Assembly: GCA_963628435.1 (NCBI GenBank)
Contig: CAVGEY010000011.1
Location: forward strand, 8,099 to 72,098
Reading direction: 5' to 3'
DNA: 64,000 bases
From: CAKSQF01 sp963628435
GTDB lineage: Bacteria; Bacillota; Clostridia; Oscillospirales; CAG-272
Below the pieces are notes generated by a model. It saw only the letters and a list, made by a program, of their open reading frames with translations, was not told the DNA's origin and searched no databases. Of the stretch, positions 34,794-42,505 are shown one piece after another (positions within the stretch are counted from its first letter, which is position 1; each line of letters begins with the position of its first letter). Both the position numbers and the translations under genes were made by a program.

Positions 34794-36278
34794 ATGGACG
34801 AACAGAAAGAAAATCCCACGAAAGCAAAATTCAATTCGTTTATGGAAAAAGTGATGCCCGTTTTGAAGGATAAGAGGGTTTGGATGGCAGTCGGTGCCGT
34901 CGTGCTTCTCATTATTCTCATTTCTGTGATTTCATCTTTAATCGGTTCGGATAACGGTTATATTCAGTATGAGAATATCGTTCTCCCGCTTGAAAACGAT
35001 GATGAACCCGTATTTGTTTCCAATGCCAAGCAGCTTAAGCTGAATATGACTGCTGAAGTAAAAGACTACAGCTATACTATTGACGGCAAATATTACGCTA
35101 TTAAGGACACCGATGGTGTGCTGTATGTCTTAAATGGAAAAAAGCTTACAAAAGTTGCCGAGGATGTGGATGAGTGCACACTTTCCGAAACCGGCAAAGG
35201 ACTGCTCTATACGGTAGATGCCGGTGAAAACACCGAGCTTTATCACTACACCGTGGGCGGCAAATCGGTTCTTGTCAGCGACGAAGCGATTCAGTGGATT
35301 ATTTCTCCCGACGGAAAGACCGCGGCTTATACCACCTATGAAGACGAAAAGACCAATGTGTATTACTTCGACGGCAAGAAATCAGAGAAGATTTCGTCGA
35401 CATATATGTCACTTATCGCGATGAATAACGGCGGTAAGTATATCTACGGTATCGTTTATGACGATGACGATTTTGGCAAAAATCTCGTTTCACTCAATAA
35501 GAAGGGTGAAAAGACAAAGATTGCATCCGGACTTTCATCAACTTACGTTTACCTTAACTACGATCATACACAGATTCTGTTCTATGAAGACGGCAAATCC
35601 TATGTTTCGGAAAAAGCAAAGGATGCGGTAAAGATAAGCTCACGTGAAATCAGACCCGTGCTTGCCGAAAATTCCATGTTCAACATTTTTGACGACACAA
35701 TAAACACAGCCCCGATGAAAAATCTGTTTGATCACATTTATACCGACGGCGACGGTGTATGGCTTATAAAGAAGAATACCGATAAATCGGTAAAACTTGT
35801 ATCTAAAGCATCCAGTCTGACTCTTGACAGCACCGCATCTTATCTCTACTATGTGTATGATAATGAAGAACTTCGCGTTGTAAAGATTAAAGACGGCGAG
35901 AAAGCATCCGACAATGCCGTGACGATTGTTGACGATTATGCATATAATTATGTGGTTACATCAAACCGTTCGCTCGTATATTATATAATCGATAATGAAC
36001 TTCACAGCGTTAACGGTAAAAACGGCAAGAACGATAAAACCGTTTCCAAGGACGATGTTAACCAATACTATTTGTGTATTTCACCCAAGGATGTTGTTTA
36101 CTACATTATGGATGATGATCTTTACGCCTGCTCCAACGGAAAGAAGGGCACAAAGGTTCTTGCAGATTGCGAGGCTGTTACCGGCATCGGCAATGCGATT
36201 TATGCTTACTCGGACGATTGCGTTTACGGTACAAACGGTGCGAAGAAGCTTAAAAAGATTGTCGAAATCAGCGACTGA
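34794..36278 (+). CDS. Single-pass membrane protein with extracellular beta-propeller-like repeats
   Basis: Not recognised as a named family. The start at 34794 has AAGGAGAAAG just upstream; a longer frame would run through the promoter. The 494 residues have a cytoplasmic N-terminus of about 30, one transmembrane helix (WMAVGAVVLLIILISVISSL), then a large outer domain. That domain has about ten repeats of the type Y-x-x-D/N-G-K with Tyr/Val strands (IDGKYYAIKDTDG, VLNGKKLTKVA, YFDGKKSEKIS). This resembles TolB or DUF5050-type propellers. A sensory or scaffold role is possible but unproven. Confidence 0.75.
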   Translation: MDEQKENPTKAKFNSFMEKVMPVLKDKRVWMAVGAVVLLIILISVISSLIGSDNGYIQYENIVLPLENDDEPVFVSNAKQLKLNMTAEVKDYSYTIDGKYYAIKDTDGVLYVLNGKKLTKVAEDVDECTLSETGKGLLYTVDAGENTELYHYTVGGKSVLVSDEAIQWIISPDGKTAAYTTYEDEKTNVYYFDGKKSEKISSTYMSLIAMNNGGKYIYGIVYDDDDFGKNLVSLNKKGEKTKIASGLSSTYVYLNYDHTQILFYEDGKSYVSEKAKDAVKISSREIRPVLAENSMFNIFDDTINTAPMKNLFDHIYTDGDGVWLIKKNTDKSVKLVSKASSLTLDSTASYLYYVYDNEELRVVKIKDGEKASDNAVTIVDDYAYNYVVTSNRSLVYYIIDNELHSVNGKNGKNDKTVSKDDVNQYYLCISPKDVVYYIMDDDLYACSNGKKGTKVLADCEAVTGIGNAIYAYSDDCVYGTNGAKKLKKIVEISD

Positions 36279-36301
36279 GAATGAAATATAATAAATAATC
36301 G

Positions 36302-36336
36302 AAAACCGTGTCGGAAAGTTTTCCGACACGGTTTTT
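36302..36336. terminator. Bidirectional terminator between the propeller and GH43 genes
   Basis: AAAACCGTGTCGGAAA (36302-36317) pairs perfectly with 36320-36335, with T runs on both strands between convergent genes. Confidence 0.92.
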
Positions 36337-36362
36337 GCATATTTAATTTTGCTTTTGATATA

Positions 36363-37268
36363 TTATTTGAGACGAAGGACACCGTTGTCGGGAACAATTT
36401 CTGCCATATACGCGCGTCTCGATTCGGTATTCGGCTTAAGATCGCCGACTGCACGGGCATGGTAGAACATATAATATCTGCCGTTTTCGCAAAGTACACT
36501 GTTGTGGCCTGTTCCTTCTTCGTTGCCTCCCTTGCATTTGAAAGGCAGATAAGTGCTGTCATTCGGGTATTTCTTGAAGTCAAGTGTTTCGAGCTTGTCT
36601 GTATTGCCTTTGGCGACAGAGTAGCCGATAAAATAATTCTCGTTTTCGTAGCAGTTGCCCGAATACATAATATAGTGGTAGTCACCGTGTCTGAAATAGA
36701 AGGCACCTTCTATTGTATACCAGTCCTGCCCTTTGTAGAATCTGTCACGCATAAAGATTTCCTCGTCCAAAGTCGGACGGACAACTACTTTCGGATTGTT
36801 GGCTGCCTGTGTCGGGGAAATCATTTTGTCAACCACGATTAAAGTTCCCGCGCGATCGGATAAACAGTCGTTTACGCTGTAAAATATGTAAAGTCCTTCG
36901 CTGTTTTTGATTACATGTGCGTCAATCGAAAAAGGCACGCATAGATTGCATACAAAGGAAAATTCGCCGTCGGGACGGTCACAAACCGCAACGCGCAGCT
37001 GCTCTTTATGCGCATCGGTTGCATCTGCGGGCATTGATGAATAGTACATATAATAGCTGCTTCCGATTTTAATGACGGCAGGCGCCCAATACTGTTTTTC
37101 ATTGCTGCTTTTTCTGCATAATCCCGCGTAATGCCAGTCAATCATATTGTCACTCGTATAAAGCTGTACACCGTCACCTCCGGTCGCATACATATAGTAT
37201 TTTCCGTTATCCGAGATTACATAAGGATCGGGTTGTGCAAAATTTTTTTTGTCAATGTTCAGTTTCAT
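36363..37268 (-). CDS. Glycoside hydrolase family 43-type protein, cytoplasmic
   Basis: A 301-residue five-bladed propeller hydrolase. The three acidic residues of the family are visible: catalytic base Asp in AQPDPYVI (residue about 14), pKa-modulating Asp in SIDAHVI and catalytic acid Glu in YTIEGAFYF. The GTGHNSV motif of GH43 is also present. No signal peptide is present, so substrates must be imported first. Family members cleave arabinose- or xylose-containing glycosides. Probably co-transcribed with the upstream SDR gene (57 bp). Specific sugar unknown. Confidence 0.85.
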   Translation of the reverse strand: MKLNIDKKNFAQPDPYVISDNGKYYMYATGGDGVQLYTSDNMIDWHYAGLCRKSSNEKQYWAPAVIKIGSSYYMYYSSMPADATDAHKEQLRVAVCDRPDGEFSFVCNLCVPFSIDAHVIKNSEGLYIFYSVNDCLSDRAGTLIVVDKMISPTQAANNPKVVVRPTLDEEIFMRDRFYKGQDWYTIEGAFYFRHGDYHYIMYSGNCYENENYFIGYSVAKGNTDKLETLDFKKYPNDSTYLPFKCKGGNEEGTGHNSVLCENGRYYMFYHARAVGDLKPNTESRRAYMAEIVPDNGVLRLK

Positions 37269-37325
37269 ATTCTCTTCCTTCCGCTTTTGTTTTATTTTGA
37301 ATTCGTGCCGGTCCGATACAAACAG

Positions 37326-38060
37326 TCAAATTACCGATCCGCCGTTTACGCCGAGTACCTGACCGGTTATAAAAGATGCCGCATCCGAGCAGAGCCAGAA
37401 TACGCTTTCGGCTATGTCGGATGTGTTCCCGTTTCTGCAAAGCGGCGTATCATCCGCAAGACTGGCGAGCACATCCTGCCCGAGTATATTTGTCATATCC
37501 GTAAGTATCACTCCCGGACTTACACAGTTAACTCGAATGCCGGACGGCCCGACTTCTTTGGCAAGAGCCTTTGTCATCCCTATAAGCGCCGCTTTCGATG
37601 CCGAGTATATCACCTCACATGATCCGCCGACCTGCCCCCACATAGACGATATAAAAATTATCTTTCCCGATTTCGATGAAATCATATCGGGCAGGATTTC
37701 TTTGGTCAGAAGGTAAGCGGAACGAAGATTGCTGTCCATTATCATGTTGTAATCTTCTTCGCTTGTATCCTGAAACAGCTTTTGACAGGCAACACCCGCG
37801 CAGTTTACCAATATTTCCGGAGATCCGACTGATTCTTTGAAATCACATACCGCTTTTTTTATTTGTTCGCTGTAGCGAAGATCGCATACAAACAGAATCG
37901 GTTTGCCTCCCGAAAGACGCACCGACTCGGCCGTAGCCAAACCTGACGATAAATCGCGGCAGCCGATGCCGACGGTATATCCCTCTTTGGCAAATCGTAA
38001 CGCACATTCGCGTCCGATTCCGCGAGACGCACCGGTTATAAGTACAGTTTTGTTTGACAT
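37326..38060 (-). CDS. SDR-family oxidoreductase, FabG-like
   Basis: A 244-residue short-chain dehydrogenase. Motifs: ITGASRGIGREC (NAD(P) binding), DLR after beta 3, NCAGV, catalytic Ser-Ser, then YSASK with Tyr and Lys, and CVSPGVILTDM. The closest general type is 3-oxoacyl-ACP reductase, but with no fatty acid genes near it and a GH43 gene downstream, a sugar or polyol dehydrogenase is equally possible. It has its own promoter. Confidence 0.85.
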   Translation of the reverse strand: MSNKTVLITGASRGIGRECALRFAKEGYTVGIGCRDLSSGLATAESVRLSGGKPILFVCDLRYSEQIKKAVCDFKESVGSPEILVNCAGVACQKLFQDTSEEDYNMIMDSNLRSAYLLTKEILPDMISSKSGKIIFISSMWGQVGGSCEVIYSASKAALIGMTKALAKEVGPSGIRVNCVSPGVILTDMTNILGQDVLASLADDTPLCRNGNTSDIAESVFWLCSDAASFITGQVLGVNGGSVI

Positions 38061-38112
38061 TTATCCGGGTACCCCTTAAATGTGCGGAATTTAACCGCAT
38101 TTTCTCAAAGAA

Positions 38113-38141
38113 ATTTTATCATAGTATGCTGATTTTGTCAA
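38113..38141 (-). promoter_or_regulatory. Promoter of the SDR-GH43 pair
   Basis: Minus strand TTGACA, a 17-bp spacer ending in extended -10 TGA, then TAAAAT; 52 bp before the SDR start. Confidence 0.82.
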
Positions 38142-38183
38142 GTATCCGCAAAAACGGCATGTACAATTTTGTGTAAAAACTAT

Positions 38184-38212
38184 TGAAAAACAATAAATAT
38201 TATGCTACAATT
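38184..38212 (+). promoter_or_regulatory. Promoter of the DUF1292-like gene
   Basis: TTGAAA (38184-38189), a 17-bp spacer ending in extended -10 TGC, TACAAT (38207-38212). It diverges from the SDR promoter. Confidence 0.75.
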
Positions 38213-38251
38213 AAATGATAAAGCAAAGATAAAACAGGAGGATTTCTGCTG

Positions 38252-38794
38252 ATGAAAACAGAAGATATTAAGGAACTGCTCGATAGACTTCTTGACGCCG
38301 ACAACAGGGAACCCGTTGAAATAGTTAACAGTAAGGGGGAAACCGCAAGATTCGGTCAGATTGCTATGTTACCGATTGCGGTAGACTCGGAAGAGAATGA
38401 GGGCGAAATGGTTAACCATTATTTTGCTTTTCTTCAGCCGCTTGATGATTCCGATGAAGCTGTCGGCAGCGATATAATTTTCGATATAGCCGAAAAAGAC
38501 GGCGACTATACGATCGATGTCGTGACCGATCAATATCTGATAACCGGACTTTATGATGAATACCGTAAACTTCGTCGAAGCGGTTCCGCAAGCGATGAAC
38601 TTGTTAGCGGAGAAGACGATGACGATGAATTTTCGGAAGACTGCGAAACTTCGGAATGGGACGAAACCGATGCTGATATTTCGGATGACATTGTCGAAAT
38701 CGAATCCGAAATCGTAGAAGAAATAAAAGAAAACGAAGCAGAATCAAAATCAGAAAAGAAAAAGGGCTTTTTCAAAAAAATATTTGGAAAATGA
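38252..38794 (+). CDS. DUF1292-like protein with acidic linker and basic C-terminal tail
   Basis: A 180-residue soluble protein. Residues 20-105 resemble DUF1292 (ARFGQIAMLPI, HYFAFLQPL, FDIAEKDGDYTIDVVTD), a small domain common in Bacillota with no known role. Residues 115-165 are highly acidic (Asp/Glu runs). The last 12 residues, KKKGFFKKIFGK, form a basic amphipathic end that could bind membrane or nucleic acid (inference). The stop overlaps the next gene's start (ATGA). Confidence 0.7.
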   Translation: MKTEDIKELLDRLLDADNREPVEIVNSKGETARFGQIAMLPIAVDSEENEGEMVNHYFAFLQPLDDSDEAVGSDIIFDIAEKDGDYTIDVVTDQYLITGLYDEYRKLRRSGSASDELVSGEDDDDEFSEDCETSEWDETDADISDDIVEIESEIVEEIKENEAESKSEKKKGFFKKIFGK

Positions 38795-39621
38795 TGGTGT
38801 TCATGATGAAGGAAACTGAAAAAAATATTATAAACAATGACGTTAAATGCGTTATGCTTGATCTTGACGGCACCGTCTATCTCGGAAGCAGACTTTTTGA
38901 CTTTACTGTCGATTTTCTGAACAGACTTGATCATATAGGTATCGGGCATATCTTTCTTACTAATAATTCTTCGCTCAGCGCAAATGATTATCTTGAAAAA
39001 TTCAGACGTCTGGGCATTCAAACGACAATCGATAATATACTCACATCCGGAAATGCAGCCGCCGATTACATAAACAGCGGCGAATATAAAGGCAAGCGCG
39101 TTTTTGTAATGGGTACGAAAAGCCTGAAAAAAGAACTTTACGAACACGGGATAAATGTTTGCGATGACAATCCCGACTTGCTTCTTGCCGGATTCGATAC
39201 CGAACTCACATTTGATACATTGACAAAATTTACGAATTATGTTGCCGACGGATGCCATTATATTGCAACTCATCCCGATAACGTTTGCCCGAATGAAAAC
39301 GGATTTTGGCCGGATCTCGGCAGCTTTATTCAGCTTATATATGCATGTACCGGCCGTTATCCCGAAAAAATATGCGGAAAACCGAGCGAGCAGATACTTG
39401 TTGCTGCGGAGCATAAAACAGGGCTGAAAAGGCAAAATCTTTTAATGGTCGGAGACAGACTGTCAACAGATATAGCAATCGGAAAGCACGGTGTTCCCAC
39501 AGCCCTTGTTTTGAGCGGTGAATCGAAAATTGATGATATACCGAAGGCCGATGTAAAACCGACATATGTTTTTGACAGTATCAGAGAGCTCGGATTCGCA
39601 CTTGAAAAGAAATCGATGTAA
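38791..39621 (+). CDS. HAD-IIA family hydrolase, NagD-like phosphatase
   Basis: A 276-residue HAD phosphatase with motif I MLDLDGTVYLG, motif II FLTNNSS (TNNS is typical of NagD-type), Lys in CGKPSEQIL and motif IV MVGDRLSTDIAIG. The cap between motifs II and III is the large C2a type of subfamily IIA. Substrates are small phosphates such as sugar or nucleotide monophosphates; the real one is unknown. The start overlaps the preceding stop by 4 bp; a second ATG 12 bp downstream is possible. Confidence 0.88.
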   Translation: MMVFMMKETEKNIINNDVKCVMLDLDGTVYLGSRLFDFTVDFLNRLDHIGIGHIFLTNNSSLSANDYLEKFRRLGIQTTIDNILTSGNAAADYINSGEYKGKRVFVMGTKSLKKELYEHGINVCDDNPDLLLAGFDTELTFDTLTKFTNYVADGCHYIATHPDNVCPNENGFWPDLGSFIQLIYACTGRYPEKICGKPSEQILVAAEHKTGLKRQNLLMVGDRLSTDIAIGKHGVPTALVLSGESKIDDIPKADVKPTYVFDSIRELGFALEKKSM

Positions 39622-39680
39622 AATATCTTCTTGTTAAGAAAGCTGTAAAATGTTTGTGCTGCGGGGAAGGCGGTGGTCAT

Positions 39681-41666
39681 TTGGATAAATTCAATCTTGT
39701 AAGCAGTTATAAACCGACAGGTGATCAGCCGCAGGCAATAGACCTGCTTTGCGCCGGAGTAGATGCGGGAATGAGCTGTCAGACTCTTCTCGGTGTTACC
39801 GGCTCGGGCAAAACATACACAATGGCAAATGTTATTGCCAGACTTAATCGTCCTACACTTGTTCTTGCACATAATAAAACGCTTGCCGCTCAGCTTTGTT
39901 CGGAATTTCGCGAGCTTTTTCCGAATAATGCGGTTGAGTATTTTGTATCTTACTATGACTATTATCAGCCCGAAGCGTATATTCCGGGCAAGGATCAGTA
40001 TATAGAAAAAGACAGCGCAGTAAATGATGAAATCGATCGCCTGCGCCATTCGGCCACATCATCTCTGCTTGAGCGGCGCGACGTTATTGTAGTTGCGAGT
40101 GTTTCATGTATTTATTCGCTCGGTGATCCCATGGCCTACAGGGATGAAATAATCGATGTCCGTGTCGGCGCCAAACTCGATCGCGACAGTTTTGTCGCAA
40201 ATCTCATATCGATGAATTATGAGCGCAATGATATAAATCTTGTGCGTGACAAATTCAGAGTTCGCGGAGATGTTGTCGAAGTTATGCCCGCATCTCACGA
40301 TAAAAAAGCCGTCAGAGTTGAATTTTTCGGTGATGAAATCGATCGGATTACCGAAATCGATACGGTTACAGGCGAAGTTTTGAGAAGTATAGATTATATT
40401 GCGATTTTTCCCGCAACTCACTATGTTATGCAGCCCGAAAAAAAAGATGCCGCACTTGCCGAAATTGAAGCGGAAATGGAAGAGCGCGTAGAGTTTTTCA
40501 AATCGCAAAATAAGCTGATTGAAGCACAGCGTATTGCCGAACGTACAAAATATGATATCGAAATGATACAGGAAGTGGGTTACTGCTCGGGAGTTGAAAA
40601 CTACTCAAGAGTTTTTGCGGGCCGTGAACCCGGTTCGACTCCTTACACACTGCTTGATTATTTTCCTTCGGATTTTATTACCTTCATAGATGAAAGCCAT
40701 GTAACCATTCCGCAGGTTAAGGGTATGAGCGGCGGGGATTATGCAAGAAAAAAATCGCTTGTAGATTACGGATTTCGACTTCCGTCGGCTTTTGATAACC
40801 GTCCGCTTTTCTTTAATGAATTTGAAGAGAAGCTCGGCCAGGTTGTGTATGTATCGGCAACTCCCACAGATTACGAGAAAGATCGGTCCGGGCAGATTGT
40901 CGAGCAGCTGATTCGTCCTACCGGTCTGCTTGATCCCGAAGTAGAGGTACGCCCGGTAGATGGCCAGATTGACGATTTAATAAGCGAAATCAGAGCCCGC
41001 ACGGCAAAATCTCAAAGAGTGCTTGTTACGACACTCACCAAAAAAATGGCAGAAGATTTGACCGAATATCTTGAAATGCAGCTGCTTCGTGTTAAATATA
41101 TACATCATAATGTCGATACAATCGAGAGAAGTGAAATAATCAGAGATCTCAGACTCGGCGTTTTTGATGTTCTTGTCGGAGTCAATCTGCTTCGTGAAGG
41201 ACTTGATATTCCCGAGGTATCTCTTGTTGCGATTCTCGATGCCGATAAAGAAGGCTTTCTGCGCGGTGAACGCGCTCTTATTCAGACAATAGGAAGAGCC
41301 GCGCGCAATTCCGAAGGTAAGGTTATAATGTACGCCGAGAGTATTACCGATTCAATGCGTGCCGCAATCGACGAGACGAATCGCCGTCGTAAAATTCAGG
41401 ATGCATATAACAAAGAACACGGGATTGAGCCGAAAAGTATCGTTAAACCTGTTCACGAACTTATTGATCTCGGCAGGAAGGAAAAAGAATCGGATAAATC
41501 CGGCAGAAAGAAGCGAACGTCAACAGCTTCGGCTACGATAACATCACAGTCTGTACCCGAACTCGAAAGCTTAATGCGAAAGGCAGCCGAACAGCTTGAT
41601 TTCGAAAGAGCCGCCGAGCTTCGCGATCGTATAAGACAAATCGAATCCGAGCAGAACAGACATTGA
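39681..41666 (+). CDS. uvrB: Excinuclease ABC subunit B
   Basis: Damage-verifying helicase of nucleotide excision repair. The start is TTG at 39681 (DKFNLVSSYKPTGDQPQAI) with GGTGG 4 nt before it; a GTG nine codons earlier has no ribosome site. Length 661, the family norm. Motifs: GVTGSGKTYT (Walker A), the beta-hairpin YYDYYQPEAYIP, DESH (Walker B), NLLREGLDIPEV, QTIGRAARN, and a UVR domain at the C-terminus. murI and uvrA follow on the same strand. Confidence 0.98.
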   Translation: MDKFNLVSSYKPTGDQPQAIDLLCAGVDAGMSCQTLLGVTGSGKTYTMANVIARLNRPTLVLAHNKTLAAQLCSEFRELFPNNAVEYFVSYYDYYQPEAYIPGKDQYIEKDSAVNDEIDRLRHSATSSLLERRDVIVVASVSCIYSLGDPMAYRDEIIDVRVGAKLDRDSFVANLISMNYERNDINLVRDKFRVRGDVVEVMPASHDKKAVRVEFFGDEIDRITEIDTVTGEVLRSIDYIAIFPATHYVMQPEKKDAALAEIEAEMEERVEFFKSQNKLIEAQRIAERTKYDIEMIQEVGYCSGVENYSRVFAGREPGSTPYTLLDYFPSDFITFIDESHVTIPQVKGMSGGDYARKKSLVDYGFRLPSAFDNRPLFFNEFEEKLGQVVYVSATPTDYEKDRSGQIVEQLIRPTGLLDPEVEVRPVDGQIDDLISEIRARTAKSQRVLVTTLTKKMAEDLTEYLEMQLLRVKYIHHNVDTIERSEIIRDLRLGVFDVLVGVNLLREGLDIPEVSLVAILDADKEGFLRGERALIQTIGRAARNSEGKVIMYAESITDSMRAAIDETNRRRKIQDAYNKEHGIEPKSIVKPVHELIDLGRKEKESDKSGRKKRTSTASATITSQSVPELESLMRKAAEQLDFERAAELRDRIRQIESEQNRH

Positions 41667-41705
41667 TGTATTTCGGAGGTCTGCTTTTAATGAAAGGAAC
41701 CAAAT

Positions 41706-42485
41706 ATGATATATAATTTCAACTCCGAGTGTCCCGTGGGAGTTATGGATTCGGGAATGGGCGGAATAAGTACGCTTAAGGCACTTGTTTCCGAACTTCC
41801 GCATGAAAATTATATATATTTCGGTGATGATAAAAATGCTCCGTACGGTCGTAAAACCGTTGAGGAGGTCAGGCGTCTTTCGGAAAATGTTTTACTGAAT
41901 CTTCTTTCTCAGAATGTTAAAGCCGTGGTAATAGGATGCAATACGGCGACAGGTGCCGCAGCCGCATATTTGAGAAAGAAGTATCCGGAAATTCCGATTA
42001 TCGGTGCCGAACCCGCGATAAAACCCGCCGTAAAATATAAGAAAAATTCAAAGATTCTCGTAATGGCTACTTATGTGACAATAAATTCCGAAAAATACCG
42101 AATGCTTACAGAATCATTTGAAAATGATGCCGAAATAATCAGTTTGCCATGCAGCGGACTTGTCGAACTTGTGGAGCAGGGTAAAGTCAGCGGAACGGAA
42201 GTAGATGACGCACTTCATAAGATTCTTGACGATTATGTCGGTAAAATCGATTCGATTGTTCTCGGCTGTACCCATTATCCTTTTTTGTCCGCCTCAATTT
42301 CAAAAATTGTCGGGGACAATGTTATTCTGTTTGACGGGAATCACGGAATAGCCGCCGAGACACGGCATAGACTCGGCGAATGCGGCATACTTTCATCTCG
42401 AAGCGAAAACGGAAATATTGAATTTGAAACCAGTTCGGGCGATCCGAATACAATAGAGATTGCTCACAGACTGATGAATTTGTAA
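41706..42485 (+). CDS. murI: Glutamate racemase
   Basis: Supplies D-glutamate for peptidoglycan. The 259 residues have VMDSGMGGIST near the N-terminus, both catalytic cysteines in IGCNTATG and LGCTHYPFL, and YFGDDKNAPYG. The fold and length match MurI. It sits between uvrB (39 bp) and uvrA (20 bp), an unusual place for a wall-precursor enzyme. Confidence 0.95.
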   Translation: MIYNFNSECPVGVMDSGMGGISTLKALVSELPHENYIYFGDDKNAPYGRKTVEEVRRLSENVLLNLLSQNVKAVVIGCNTATGAAAAYLRKKYPEIPIIGAEPAIKPAVKYKKNSKILVMATYVTINSEKYRMLTESFENDAEIISLPCSGLVELVEQGKVSGTEVDDALHKILDDYVGKIDSIVLGCTHYPFLSASISKIVGDNVILFDGNHGIAAETRHRLGECGILSSRSENGNIEFETSSGDPNTIEIAHRLMNL

Positions 42486-42505
42486 AAATCGGAAAGAAGT
42501 ATTTT

